From an uncultured Aquimarina sp. (GTDB taxonomy: Bacteria; Bacteroidota; Bacteroidia; Flavobacteriales; Flavobacteriaceae), in NCBI GenBank assembly GCA_947496355.1, contig CANMCO010000001.1, positions 310,001 to 374,000 on the forward strand: a stretch of 64,000 nt of DNA, written 5' to 3'. This document shows, piece after piece, positions 24,711 through 34,516 of this stretch. Under the pieces are notes generated by a model. That model was not told the DNA's origin. It ran no database searches and was given only the letters and a program-made list of their open reading frames with translations. Positions within the stretch are counted from its first letter, which is position 1; each line of letters begins with the position of its first letter. Both the position numbers and the translations under genes were made by a program.

Positions 24711-26906
24711 TTACATTTCTTCCTTACTTCCTAACAAGGTAAAATCTAAGTGTCTTTTTACAAGATCTGCATTTTTAACTTTTACAATTACTTCATCACC
24801 TAACTGATACGTTTTTTTCGAATTTTGACCTACTACTGCATATTCTTCCTGATCAAAAACATAATGGTCATCACTAATATCCTTAAGTCGTACCATGCCT
24901 TCGCACTTATTGCTTATGATCTCTACATAAATTCCCCATTCTGTAACCCCAGATATTACTCCCAAAAATTGCTCATCTTCATGGTCCTTCATGAATTTAA
25001 TCTGCATAAACTTGATAGAATCTCTTTCTGCACTAGCTGCTAGATTCTCCATGCTACTGCTATGGTTACATTTTTCTTCATATTCTTCTTCCGAAGCAGA
25101 TTTTCCTTTATCCAAATAATGTTGCAGCAAACGGTGTGCCATAACATCCGGATATCTCCTAATAGGGGAGGTAAAATGAGAATAATGATCAAATGCTAAT
25201 CCATAATGACCAATATTATGAGTGGTATATTCGGCTTTACTCATACTACGTATAGCAAGGGTATCGACCAAATTCTGTTCTTTCTTACCTTGTACATCTT
25301 TAAGTAATCCATTTAATGATTTGGTTGTAGTCTTACGATCTCTAAGGTCAAGTTTATATCCAAATCTACCTATGATGTTTTGTAATGCAGCTAGTTTTTC
25401 GTCATTTGGTTCATCATGAACTCTATAGATGAATGTTTTTTTCGGATTTTGTTTTCCGATGAATTCTGCTACTTTTTTATTAGCAAGCAGCATAAACTCC
25501 TCAATAAGTTTATTTGCGTCCTTAGAAGTCTTAAAAAACACTCCTACTGGCTCATTACTTTCGTTTAAACTAAATTTTACTTCTACCTTATCAAAAGAAA
25601 TAGCTCCTTCTCTCATTCTTCTACTACGCATAATCTTAGCTAATTCATCTAATTTTAAAGTAGCATCTGCTATCTTTTGATCAGCTTTATACGCTTTACC
25701 GGTAAGAGAAATGTCTGCAGGGATTTCATTTGCTTTGGTTTCAATAATATGCTGTGCTTCTTCATATGCAAAACGAGCATCTGAATATGTTACGGTTCTA
25801 CCAAACCATTGATTTTTAATTTCTGCTTTATTATTTAATTCAAATACAGCAGAAAACGTATATTTCTCCTCGTTTGGTCGAAGTGAACAAGCATTATTTG
25901 ATAATACTTCTGGAAGCATAGGTACTACTCTATCTACAAGGTAAACCGATGTTGCTCTTTCATAAGCTTCGTCATCAAGTATCGTTCCTGGTTTTACATA
26001 ATGAGATACATCCGCAATATGAATTCCTATTTCATAATTACCATTTTCAAGCACCTGAAAAGATAATGCATCATCAAAATCTTTTGCATCCTTTGGGTCA
26101 ATTGTGAAGGTTAGAACCTTTCGCATATCTCTACGCTTTTTAATCTCTGATTCCTGTATACTAGTATCTAATTTATTAGCATATGCTTCAACTTCAGCTG
26201 GGAATTCATAAGGTAAACCGTATTGTGCAAGGATCGAATGAATCTCTGTATCATGTTCTCCTGGTTTCCCTAAAACACTGATTATTTTACCAAATGGAGA
26301 ATCTGCTCTTTCTGGCCAATCTTCTAGTCTAACCAACACTTTATCCCCATCTTGTGCATCACCAATTTTGTTTTTAGGAATAAATATATCAGTATACATT
26401 TTAGGATCCTGCATATTTACAAAAGCATAATTTTTTTGGATTTCTATAACACCCACAAATTCTGTTCTTTTGCGAGATATAATCCTTGTTATTTCTCCTT
26501 CGCTTTTTCCTCTACGTCTTCTGCGATATACATATACCTCTACTTCATCTCCATTCAATGCTTTATTTAGATTGTTGTTTGGAACAAAAATATCATCTTC
26601 CAAATCGGTTACAATAACATATCCAGTTCCTTTTGATGTGATCTCTAAAACGCCTGTGTACGTATTTATATTTGCAACTATTTTAAACTTACCTCTATCA
26701 ACTTCTTCTATTTGTTTCTTTGCAGCTAGTTGTGATAATTTCTTAATAATCTGATTTCTACTACTTGCATCATTAACTCCAAATTTTGCAGCTATTTGTT
26801 TATAATTAAAAGTTGTATTGGGTTCGGATTTTAATATTTTGAGTATTCCTTGGGTGATATTTTCTATTTTGGGAGACTTTTTTCTTCCTTTACTCTTTCT
26901 TTTCAT
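24711..26906 (-). CDS. rnr: Ribonuclease R
   Basis: 731 residues from the ATG at 26906 (MKRKSKGRKKSPKIE); a TTG three codons earlier is possible. RNase R is a processive 3'-5' exoribonuclease for structured RNA. Domain order: winged-helix (about 12-65), two cold-shock domains (about 70-220), the RNB catalytic domain (about 250-590) with the metal-binding DPKDAKDFDDALSF and GIHIADVSHYV, then C-terminal S1 (about 645-725, LGVISGVTEWGIYVEI). The length is normal. The N-terminus is very basic. Confidence 0.96.
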   Translation of the reverse strand: MKRKSKGRKKSPKIENITQGILKILKSEPNTTFNYKQIAAKFGVNDASSRNQIIKKLSQLAAKKQIEEVDRGKFKIVANINTYTGVLEITSKGTGYVIVTDLEDDIFVPNNNLNKALNGDEVEVYVYRRRRRGKSEGEITRIISRKRTEFVGVIEIQKNYAFVNMQDPKMYTDIFIPKNKIGDAQDGDKVLVRLEDWPERADSPFGKIISVLGKPGEHDTEIHSILAQYGLPYEFPAEVEAYANKLDTSIQESEIKKRRDMRKVLTFTIDPKDAKDFDDALSFQVLENGNYEIGIHIADVSHYVKPGTILDDEAYERATSVYLVDRVVPMLPEVLSNNACSLRPNEEKYTFSAVFELNNKAEIKNQWFGRTVTYSDARFAYEEAQHIIETKANEIPADISLTGKAYKADQKIADATLKLDELAKIMRSRRMREGAISFDKVEVKFSLNESNEPVGVFFKTSKDANKLIEEFMLLANKKVAEFIGKQNPKKTFIYRVHDEPNDEKLAALQNIIGRFGYKLDLRDRKTTTKSLNGLLKDVQGKKEQNLVDTLAIRSMSKAEYTTHNIGHYGLAFDHYSHFTSPIRRYPDVMAHRLLQHYLDKGKSASEEEYEEKCNHSSSMENLAASAERDSIKFMQIKFMKDHEDEQFLGVISGVTEWGIYVEIISNKCEGMVRLKDISDDHYVFDQEEYAVVGQNSKKTYQLGDEVIVKVKNADLVKRHLDFTLLGSKEEM

Positions 26907-27144
26907 TAATATCAATTATTTTATATCTGATAAAAGTACAGCTTATCTTTTAACATCAGTAATTTTAAGTTTAAACTTTTAGTAATCCCAAAAAAGTATA
27001 ACTGTTTAAGGTATGTAAAATGCATTATCTGTAAATCAGAGGATTACAATTAAAAAATATTAACAAACTTATCTTTTTTTCTTAAAATTTACTTAATTTT
27101 AATACACTAGAATTACTATTACTACGTTTATTGTAACAATAGAT

Positions 27145-27324
27145 ATGGGCAGAATAAAAAAAATACACAAAATCATACTTTTCTTCGTACTAATATTTTT
27201 ATTAGGTGTGTATTCTTTTACTGTATATATAAGTAACACAATAGATCAAAAACAAGAGACTCATCAAGAATCAGACATACCTAGTTCTAAGAAACTCGAT
27301 CTAGAAGTCACACAGATAAATTAG
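27145..27324 (+). CDS. Small single-span membrane protein
   Basis: 59 residues. A basic N-terminus (MGRIKKIHK) precedes one hydrophobic helix (about 10-30, IILFFVLIFLLGVYSFTVYI), then a polar tail rich in Gln, Glu, Ser and Lys. No family is recognised. It is supported only by a good start, charge pattern and membrane helix, with no homology evidence. Confidence 0.45.
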   Translation: MGRIKKIHKIILFFVLIFLLGVYSFTVYISNTIDQKQETHQESDIPSSKKLDLEVTQIN

Positions 27325-27411
27325 AGTATTCTTTCTTTCATAAAAGAATCAATTTCATTGTTAGAGCTTATTTCGTATATTTAGATAAACTACTTCATAG
27401 ACAATTATTGA

Positions 27412-27651
27412 ATGAAAGATTTTGTTACTGTAAAAACATACACATATCCACATGAGTATGCTATCTTAAAGCTTCTTTTAGATAAAGAAGCTATTTCTTA
27501 TTTCTTTGAAAACGAAACTATGATTGGCGTTTTCCCTTTTTACTCTAACGCTTTAGGCGGTATTAATTTAAAAGTTCATTTAAGAGATAAGCAAAAAGTA
27601 CTTCAAATAATAAATGATCTAAACACAAATTTTCATCTTAGAATTGTATAA
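27412..27651 (+). CDS. DUF2007-like protein
   Basis: 79 residues. VTVKTYTYPHEYAILKLLLDKEAISYFFENE, then FPFYSNALGGINLKVHLRDKQKV fits the DUF2007 (putative signal-transducing protein, PII-like ferredoxin fold) pattern, with the conserved SNAxGGIxLxV strand. The family is often found beside housekeeping genes and its role is unproven. It is cytoplasmic with no signal peptide. Confidence 0.75.
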   Translation: MKDFVTVKTYTYPHEYAILKLLLDKEAISYFFENETMIGVFPFYSNALGGINLKVHLRDKQKVLQIINDLNTNFHLRIV

Positions 27652-28211
27652 ACTATTTTACATTTTCTGTTCAATTAATTTATTGTTTTCAACATATATT
27701 AAATATATCATTTTTCTTTTTTTAAAATTAAAATTAAATATGATGATTATAATGTAGTGTGGATAGCGGTATAACTTTTTTAGATATTATTTGTTTTTTA
27801 AGTTAGATCAAATTTTCAGTAACATATGAACAGGATATTAATATGTTAATTAGCTGAAAACGTTCTTAAAGTAAAATTTAATTAACAGTTGTTAATAGAT
27901 AATAAACACATTAAAATATTAATATTTTTACGGTAAAACCGTAGTTTATAACAACTACTTATTGTCTTAAAAGTTATCCAAAAAAAGATGGTTCAAAATT
28001 TTGATTTCATTCAAAACTATCTGTATTGTAATAAAAATTAAAACCACCAAAAAAACTTCCTGAATTTTAAGAACTATTTATACACATACAATGTTAACAG
28101 TAGGTTAGGAGTTATTAACATTGGAGTAACATTAGGTTAAATAATTGATTTTTTGGACATTACTTTTTTAGATTAATTTATCTTTGTTTAAAGAACAAAA
28201 CGTATATAAAA
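27652..28211. other. 560-bp AT-rich gap with DnaA-box-like motifs (candidate origin)
   Basis: No ORF is supported. DnaA-box-like sequences: TTATACACA at 28078-28086 (perfect match to TTATNCACA), TTATCCAAA at 27974-27982 (7-8 of 9), and TGTGGATAG at 27758-27766 (8 of 9, other strand). Small inverted repeats: ATTAACAGTTGTTAAT at 27881-27896, GTAGTT/AACTAC near 27950, and ACGGT/ACCGT just before it. Two similar 14-mers, TTAACAGTAGGTTA (28093) and GTAACATTAGGTTA (28127), lie 34 bases apart. The strand bias of coding genes switches here. An origin is a hypothesis; a simple regulatory gap is the alternative. Confidence 0.35.
28153..28186 (+). promoter_or_regulatory. Putative promoter of rpiB
   Basis: TTG at 28153-28155 and a perfect -7 box TATCTTTG at 28179-28186, separated by 23 bases, fit the Bacteroidota promoter form at the upper end of its spacing range. 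It would start transcription about 20 bases before the rpiB ATG. Confidence 0.55.
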
Positions 28212-28646
28212 ATGAAAATTGCTATCGGAAATGATCACGCGGGAACTGAATATAAGTTCACAATTGTCGAATATTTAAAATCTGAAGGAATAGAAATTAA
28301 TAACTATGGTACTAATGAGGAAAGTAGTGTAGATTATCCAGATTTTGTGCACCCGGTAGCCAAAGACGTAGATGCTAAAAAAGTAAATTTTGGAATTTTA
28401 ATCTGTGGTAGTGGAAACGGAGTTGCAATGACAGCGAATAAATATAAAAATGTTCGTGCCGGACTTTGTTGGACCAAAGAAATAACAGAATTAACAAGAC
28501 TACATAATAACGCCAATATCATATGTATTCCTGCAAGATTTACATCATCACCTCAAGCACTAGAAATGGTAAAAACTTTTCTAGCTACACAATTTGAAGG
28601 TGGAAGACATCAAAATAGAGTTAATAAAATACCAATGTGTATTTAA
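28212..28646 (+). CDS. rpiB: Ribose-5-phosphate isomerase B
   Basis: 144 residues. RpiB interconverts ribose-5-phosphate and ribulose-5-phosphate in the pentose-phosphate pathway. Signatures: MKIAIGNDHAGTEYK, the YPDFVHPVAKDV segment, and GILICGSGNGVAMTANK, which holds the catalytic Cys and the phosphate-binding loop, followed by RAGLCW and HNNANIICIPAR. It is full length. It is followed after 4 bases by the cation-efflux gene. Confidence 0.95.
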   Translation: MKIAIGNDHAGTEYKFTIVEYLKSEGIEINNYGTNEESSVDYPDFVHPVAKDVDAKKVNFGILICGSGNGVAMTANKYKNVRAGLCWTKEITELTRLHNNANIICIPARFTSSPQALEMVKTFLATQFEGGRHQNRVNKIPMCI

Positions 28647-28650
28647 CTAT

Positions 28651-29568
28651 ATGTCAAAAAATCACGTCCATAACCACTCACATTCACATCAAAAACTTAC
28701 TGGGCGTAATTTATTATTTTCTATACTTTTAAACATTGGCATTACCATTGCCCAGGTAATAGGTGGTTTGGTTTCTGGTAGTTTATCGCTTTTATCAGAT
28801 GCACTTCATAATTTTAGTGATGTAATTTCTTTGATAGTAAGTTACTTCGCGAATCGACTGGCAAAAAGAGAAGCATCTATAAAAAGAACTTTTGGTTTTA
28901 AAAGAGCAGAAATTATGGCAGCATTTATAAATGCTGCTACACTCATGATTATTGCGATTATTCTTGTTTTTGAAGCAGTAGAACGGCTACAGAACCCGCA
29001 AAAAATTAGTGCGGGTATAGTGATTATACTCTCTGGTATTGCAATTTTAGGAAATGGATTAAGTGTGTTATTACTGCATAGAGATAGCAAAGTAAATATG
29101 AATATGCGATCTGCGTATTTGCATCTTATTACAGATTTGATGGCATCAGTAGCTGTATTAATAGGGGGATTGCTAATGCATTTTTATGAAATATTCTGGG
29201 TAGATAGCGTATTAACATTCGCAATAGCAATATATCTTATTATTGTAGGATATGATTTATTGAAAAAATCATTCAAGGTGTTAATGTTGTATACGCCAGA
29301 AACTATTGAAGTAAAAGAAATAGTAAGTGTAGTAGATGCATTACCTAAAGTAAAAAGCATTCATCATGTTCATGTCTGGCAACTTAATGAAGAAGAAACA
29401 CATCTAGAAGCACATATAGATTTTGAGAGTGATATTCAGGTTTCAGAATTTGGTGAAATTCTTAACACTATTGAAGATATACTTTACGAAAAGTTTAAAA
29501 TTAACCATGTTACTCTCCAGCCCGAGTATGATAATAAAGATAGCAAGGATATTATAGTGCAAGATTAA
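28651..29568 (+). CDS. Cation diffusion facilitator (CzcD/ZitB-like metal exporter)
   Basis: 305 residues from the ATG at 28651, just after the rpiB stop; an in-frame ATG at 28594 would overlap rpiB and lacks family similarity. A His-rich N-terminus (HVHNHSHSHQ) is typical of zinc CDFs. Six membrane helices follow; the metal-site motifs are LSDALHNFSD in helix II and HLITDLMAS in helix V. The C-terminal cytoplasmic domain (about 210-300) contains HHVHVWQLNEEETHLEAHI. It expels Zn(2+) or similar ions by proton antiport. The rpiB-CDF-acetyltransferase spacing suggests one operon. Confidence 0.93.
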   Translation: MSKNHVHNHSHSHQKLTGRNLLFSILLNIGITIAQVIGGLVSGSLSLLSDALHNFSDVISLIVSYFANRLAKREASIKRTFGFKRAEIMAAFINAATLMIIAIILVFEAVERLQNPQKISAGIVIILSGIAILGNGLSVLLLHRDSKVNMNMRSAYLHLITDLMASVAVLIGGLLMHFYEIFWVDSVLTFAIAIYLIIVGYDLLKKSFKVLMLYTPETIEVKEIVSVVDALPKVKSIHHVHVWQLNEEETHLEAHIDFESDIQVSEFGEILNTIEDILYEKFKINHVTLQPEYDNKDSKDIIVQD

Positions 29569-29572
29569 AAAT

Positions 29573-30019
29573 ATGGGAATCAAATTTGAAGTTAAACAGT
29601 TTAATGAACTTACTACAGTAGAGCTGTATAAAATTTTACGCTTACGTGCAGAAGTTTTTGTAGTCGAGCAAGATTGTGTCTATCAAGATATAGACAATAA
29701 AGATCAAAAAGCACTACATGTAATAGGCTCTAAAAATGATGACGTTGTAGCGTATACCAGAATTTTTAATGCTGGTGACTATTTTGAAAAAGCTAGTATT
29801 GGCAGGGTCGTAGTTTCAAAAGATCAGCGACAATTTGGTTACGGTCATGATCTCATTAAAGAAAGTATAAACGCCATAGTAAAAAACTACCAAACTACAG
29901 ATATCAAAATATCTGCTCAGACGTATTTAAAAAAGTTCTACGAAACCCATGGTTTTAGTCAAGTAGGTGAGGAGTATTTAGAAGATGGTATCCCACATAT
30001 TGGGATGGTTACATCTTAA
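29573..30019 (+). CDS. ElaA-like GNAT acetyltransferase
   Basis: 148 residues. The N-terminus LRLRAEVFVVEQDCVYQDIDNKDQKALHVIG is the ElaA pattern of the GNAT superfamily, and IGRVVVSKDQRQFGYGHDLIKESI carries the acetyl-CoA-binding motif A (R/Q-x-x-G-x-G, here RQFGYG). Substrate unknown. It starts 4 bases after the CDF stop and ends before a terminator. Confidence 0.88.
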   Translation: MGIKFEVKQFNELTTVELYKILRLRAEVFVVEQDCVYQDIDNKDQKALHVIGSKNDDVVAYTRIFNAGDYFEKASIGRVVVSKDQRQFGYGHDLIKESINAIVKNYQTTDIKISAQTYLKKFYETHGFSQVGEEYLEDGIPHIGMVTS

Positions 30020-30026
30020 AAATAAA

Positions 30027-30059
30027 AGGCCCAAATGGTTTTTGAAGTCATTTGGGCCT
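30027..30059. terminator. Bidirectional terminator between acetyltransferase and DUF5689 gene
   Basis: Perfect 11-bp stem AGGCCCAAATG / CATTTGGGCCT with an 11-base loop. The leftward strand has a TTTTATTTTT tract after the stem, so it mainly serves the DUF5689 gene. Confidence 0.88.
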
Positions 30060-30076
30060 GAAACACAAACCACTAA

Positions 30077-31483
30077 TCAATCCCCACTAACCTTAATATT
30101 ATCAATATGGTATCTTGTGGTAGCCCTAGGATCACCACCTATATATCGAAAACCTATTCGTACAGAACCATCTAGGCAATCCAAGCTAATTGGACCCGCA
30201 GGAGCAGAATCTCCAAAGGCATTTAGCGGCCCTCTTGGTAATTGCGCATCAAGTAATGTCCAGGAAGCCGCTTCAACATCATCAACAAAATCATTACTAA
30301 CAAAAACTTCTAAAATATTACCATTATCATACCCAGCTTCAATATCAAAATCTAAAAACTCTCCTGTTGTTGTACTAAGATCTATTTCTGGAGATATTAA
30401 CCAGACTTCATATATGCTTTCTTTTGATCTAAAACCAGTGATTTGGGCGTATTGATTTTCGGCAAAATCTCCAATTTCATAATCTAACTTGCCGCCAGTA
30501 GTATTTATATTGATCCAACCGGATTCTTCAAGATCAGCAATTTTAAGCCCTGTAAAATCCTCTGTAAACAGGGTTTTAGTTCCGGTACCAGTTAGAGTAC
30601 ATTCTAAGACCGACGGATCACATCTGTCTTCTGTATCGAATACCAAACCTTGAGGATCATTAAGGACAAGATTAAAAGCACTACCTAAAAAGTTTTTGGT
30701 CAAAATACCGGTAAAACTTCCTTGTTGACTAGGTAATGTAAGCCCTTTAAAATCCGAAAAAGTACTAGTGCTTAATATGGTTGCTCTTCCGGTTGCACAG
30801 CTCTCTACAATGCGCTCACCATCAAATTCGTCATTTGGTTCTGCAGCGAACGTAAAAGCATTATTATCCAAAACGATATTTTTGTTGAATTGAATATTGT
30901 TTACTTTAATATATTGATTTAAAACCCGATCTGTAAAATCTTCCATGGTAATCTCTAGAGGTATGATTGCAAAAACTTCCGAAGATCTTGTTATTACTTC
31001 GTTAACCAAAAAAGAAGGAATATGATCAATGCTATTTCCGTTTAATATTCCCAAAGTAGGAACTCCATTTTCTATACCAACAGACAATCCATCTAGCTTA
31101 ACATATACTTTACGACCAAATTCATAAGATGTGAATAGAGGTGCATTATTAATTAACACTCTAATTCCCGCCGTTGGATTTGCGCTTTCGTTCTGAAGTA
31201 TCAGCTCTTTAAAGAAATTACCACCTTTATCGCTTGAGATTACGTATCCAACAAGATAGTTGTTGGTGTTTTCAAAAATAGCTTTAGCGTTTTCACCTTC
31301 TTTTTCGATTTCCTGGGCCAAGACACCTAATACCGCTTCAATATCAATTGCGGTACCACTTATAGAGGGTTCTTCTATGATTAGCGGGGGTGTTTTAAAA
31401 TCCTCTTCAGGGCTACAGCCCAATGCTACTACGGTTATTAAAACACAGATAGCTTTTTTTAAGTTTCTTGTAAGTATATTCAT
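30077..31483 (-). CDS. DUF5689-domain surface lipoprotein
   Basis: 468 residues. A lipoprotein signal ends at VALGCS (Cys23). Residues about 40-270 match the DUF5689 type (VGYVISSDKGGNFFKELILQNESANPTAGIRVLI, an OB-like fold), and residues about 300-468 resemble a choice-of-anchor-J/carbohydrate-binding-like beta sandwich (FTEDFTGLKIADLEESGWININTTGG ... DIEAGYDNGNILEVFVSNDF). It is 11 bases downstream of the TonB-dependent receptor gene, the usual pairing for a SusD-like surface lipoprotein, although it is not SusD. Ligand binding for the receptor is inferred. Confidence 0.85.
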   Translation of the reverse strand: MNILTRNLKKAICVLITVVALGCSPEEDFKTPPLIIEEPSISGTAIDIEAVLGVLAQEIEKEGENAKAIFENTNNYLVGYVISSDKGGNFFKELILQNESANPTAGIRVLINNAPLFTSYEFGRKVYVKLDGLSVGIENGVPTLGILNGNSIDHIPSFLVNEVITRSSEVFAIIPLEITMEDFTDRVLNQYIKVNNIQFNKNIVLDNNAFTFAAEPNDEFDGERIVESCATGRATILSTSTFSDFKGLTLPSQQGSFTGILTKNFLGSAFNLVLNDPQGLVFDTEDRCDPSVLECTLTGTGTKTLFTEDFTGLKIADLEESGWININTTGGKLDYEIGDFAENQYAQITGFRSKESIYEVWLISPEIDLSTTTGEFLDFDIEAGYDNGNILEVFVSNDFVDDVEAASWTLLDAQLPRGPLNAFGDSAPAGPISLDCLDGSVRIGFRYIGGDPRATTRYHIDNIKVSGD

Positions 31484-31494
31484 TTTGTTATAAG

Positions 31495-34380
31495 TTAAAA
31501 GCGTACATAAAAATTGATGTAATATGAAGTGCCGAAGCCGTAAAAATATTTTGGGCCAAAAACTGGAGTTTGTCGTCTGGATTCTTGAAGAGATCGTCTA
31601 TAATTGGCATTTCTGGTTTGTTCAAAACCGCCTGTTCTATATTTTTGATTAAGGATGTTGCTGATAGAGGCAAAGAAGCCCACATAATATTTGTTTATCC
31701 GCCAGGATTTACCACCAATTGCATTTACTAAAAAGTAGTCATTAAAACGCTCTTGTTGTAATAAGGTGTTGGCGATATTTTCATCAAAATCATTGAAAGG
31801 CAACCCATCTTCATCTTTATAAAAATTAGATGTTCTGGCAAAGGGACTTATGCTTATAAATGCATTAGAAAAATAGTTAACTGTTGTTCCAAACCACCAA
31901 AAATTGGGATCCCGGTATTCAAAACCTACTTGGGCAGCATTTTGAGGTCCTCCGGATAGGCGATACCCTTTTAATGAAGATTTTCCGAAAGTACGAATCC
32001 CTTGAAAATCAGTAAAAATATCACTAGTACTTGCCAGAGCCAGATCAGGATTGTTATTGTACGTAAAATTACCAACAGCAGCAGCAGTTTTAAGTTTTAT
32101 GGTTGGGGTGATTTGATACTCAAACCCAAGTTCCCCACCTACGTACAATTTATCGATATCTGTTAGAATTTCTTGCACAAACCCCACACCAGATCCAGAG
32201 ATTGCCTGTGTGAAAAAGAATGAAATATTGCTTGCGTCAAGGGTTTTGGTGTAATATCCCGTTAGTCTGGCTTTAATTTTTGAAGAACGATATATATAAC
32301 TGGCATCTACAGATTCTATTTTTTCATTTTCTTGTTTTTTACCAATTAATTGGGATACTGGAGCGTTATTTTGTCGCGCATTTACAAAAGCGTTGCGAAT
32401 GGTGGGTGCTTTATTAAAATATGCAGCATTTATATTGATCGAGTGTCGACCATGAACTCTATGAGTAAGACCTCCCTTTATTCCATAATTTTTAAAATCT
32501 ACTTTAGGGCCTTTTCCAAGTGACTGTGCCTCTGGGAAGTATCCGTTTTCAAAAAGCCCATTTCGTTGATAAGAGGTTTGTGCTATAGTACCCGCAAGAA
32601 AGAAATCTATTTTGTTATACTTAAATTGTGTTTGAGCATACCCATTTAGTGTTGTAGCATTAATCTCATAATTATAATCATAGCGATCACCAACGTCTAC
32701 TATGCGATTGGGGTTTTGCAAATCACTCTGGGCCCTATTTGCAAGTTCTGACGCAGACAAACCTGAAGCGGATAAAGCGAATAAATCAACATCAAGAAAG
32801 CCGGTTCCGCCCAGTAAGTCCTTAACTTGGGCAAAATTCTCACTCTTTAAGCTTTTGTAGTTTATAGCAGAACTAAGTATAAAATGCTTGTTTATTCTGC
32901 TATTAAGAATCATGTTTCCGGTAAGCTGGGTATCATCGGTTCTATCTTCATACAAGATGTAAGTAGCATTATTTCCTTGCAGCGTATTGAGCTGGTTGGC
33001 TTGTATCAAATTGTCCCAATGTATTTGACCTTTATTGATGAGGTTTTGCTGTGCTAAAAAGGCATTTTGATAATCCAGAGGTGTTGGATCTTGGTCTTTT
33101 AAAAAAGAACTAGGGAGATTATCGGGGTGTGCCGGATTGGCATTTGCCCCTCTTCCACCACCAAGGTATAACGGTTGCCCAATAGATGAGGTCATTAAAT
33201 CACCTCCACCAGTATCGATACGAGTGTTTGCTATTTTACCTGTTTGAAAGGCTACATTGGTGTTCAGTGTTGTCTTTGTATTGATATCCCAGTAATGGTT
33301 AAGCATCATCATAGGTTCTTCAACCTCACGCTCTCTGGAGTTTCTTATTTTTCCGTTTAGGTATCCCCAGTTTGGATTATATGTTCTTCCTTTTATATCA
33401 AAAACTTCTTTGGTAATAGCGGTAGACCTTCCTCTACGATTTGGCGTATAAATACCGGTAAGGTTTATACTGTGTGCCGCATTAATTTTCTTTTCTATAG
33501 ATACAAAAAATGAGTTTGCATCATATCCAGTACCATCTATAAAACCTTCCTCTCCAAATCTTCGGGATAGGGATATTGAAAAAGCCCAACCCTTTGATGA
33601 AACGCCAGAATTATAGGTGGTCATCACTCTTCCTTGGTAGCTTCTATTAGATGACGCATAAGATACTCTACCTCCTTTTCTATATTTTGATGCTCTCATA
33701 ATGATATTCGAGGTTCCAAGAAGGTCACCAAAAGCATAGTCATTTTCTGAAATGCCACGGGAAAACTCTTGGTTACGTTGCACATCATTAAGTCCGCCCC
33801 AATTTGCCCATTGCGGACTTCCATTAAATAATTTGTTCATTTCTAGACCATTGATCAAAACTTCACCATTTTCATTTTTAAGCCCTCTTGGCCGAAAAAA
33901 AGTAGCGCTAAAATCAAATGCTGCAGCATTTAAGAACGTATCTCGGTTTGCTTGTAACAATGAAGACATATTAAAAGAAGTGTCATCACCATCATCCAAT
34001 TCGGTTTCTGAGAGACTTATCGTTCCTATTTGCTCTTGTTCCTTATCAAAATCATATTCCAGCTCAATTTTTTTAAGATCTAATAGCTTCCCTTCGTTAA
34101 TTATTATCGGAAATCTCTTGGTAACGTATCCTTCTTTAGAAATTATAAGAATTTGTTCTCCCAAAGGAGGTTTTAAATTTTTAAAATCAAATACACCAAA
34201 ATTGTTGGTAATTGTGAAAATTTCAGATTGCTTAATAGTGGTTTTGACACCAACTATATTCTCTCCAGTTGTTGCTTCAATTACCCTTCCCTTTATGCTG
34301 GTTTGTTGTGCGTTTATAACTGAGATAAAGCAGAGAAAAAAGAAGGTGAGATATTTTAAAACGGTATAATTTTGAATCAT
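31495..34380 (-). CDS. TonB-dependent outer-membrane receptor
   Basis: 961 residues. The signal peptide ends at VINAQ (residue 24). Residues about 26-110 are a carboxypeptidase-regulatory-like domain (IKGRVIEATTGENIVGV ... FDFKNLKPPLGEQILIISKEGY). A plug domain (about 130-250, with FRPRGLKNENGEVLINGLEMNKLFNG) and a 22-strand barrel follow, ending in the aromatic SYYINFYVRF. It imports a ligand using TonB-ExbBD energy. The partner lipoprotein is the next gene, and a secreted EEP enzyme is divergent from it, 136 bases away. Ligand unknown; nucleic-acid fragments or phosphate compounds are suggested by context only. Confidence 0.92.
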   Translation of the reverse strand: MIQNYTVLKYLTFFFLCFISVINAQQTSIKGRVIEATTGENIVGVKTTIKQSEIFTITNNFGVFDFKNLKPPLGEQILIISKEGYVTKRFPIIINEGKLLDLKKIELEYDFDKEQEQIGTISLSETELDDGDDTSFNMSSLLQANRDTFLNAAAFDFSATFFRPRGLKNENGEVLINGLEMNKLFNGSPQWANWGGLNDVQRNQEFSRGISENDYAFGDLLGTSNIIMRASKYRKGGRVSYASSNRSYQGRVMTTYNSGVSSKGWAFSISLSRRFGEEGFIDGTGYDANSFFVSIEKKINAAHSINLTGIYTPNRRGRSTAITKEVFDIKGRTYNPNWGYLNGKIRNSREREVEEPMMMLNHYWDINTKTTLNTNVAFQTGKIANTRIDTGGGDLMTSSIGQPLYLGGGRGANANPAHPDNLPSSFLKDQDPTPLDYQNAFLAQQNLINKGQIHWDNLIQANQLNTLQGNNATYILYEDRTDDTQLTGNMILNSRINKHFILSSAINYKSLKSENFAQVKDLLGGTGFLDVDLFALSASGLSASELANRAQSDLQNPNRIVDVGDRYDYNYEINATTLNGYAQTQFKYNKIDFFLAGTIAQTSYQRNGLFENGYFPEAQSLGKGPKVDFKNYGIKGGLTHRVHGRHSININAAYFNKAPTIRNAFVNARQNNAPVSQLIGKKQENEKIESVDASYIYRSSKIKARLTGYYTKTLDASNISFFFTQAISGSGVGFVQEILTDIDKLYVGGELGFEYQITPTIKLKTAAAVGNFTYNNNPDLALASTSDIFTDFQGIRTFGKSSLKGYRLSGGPQNAAQVGFEYRDPNFWWFGTTVNYFSNAFISISPFARTSNFYKDEDGLPFNDFDENIANTLLQQERFNDYFLVNAIGGKSWRINKYYVGFFASISNILNQKYRTGGFEQTRNANYRRSLQESRRQTPVFGPKYFYGFGTSYYINFYVRF

Positions 34381-34516
34381 GACTTTAGTGGATGAATTTT
34401 TTTAAACCAGAAATTAGTAAGGTCTGTAATTCAACAAAGTGCAATATTAGTATGTGCCAGTTTCATTTTTCGGAACTGGAAAAATTAATATTTGCAATTG
34501 ATTTATAATTCACACC

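Noticed and set aside
28594..28650. Longer N-terminus for the cation diffusion facilitator
   Set aside because: It overlaps rpiB and its residues lack family resemblance; the ATG at 28651 gives the typical His-rich start.
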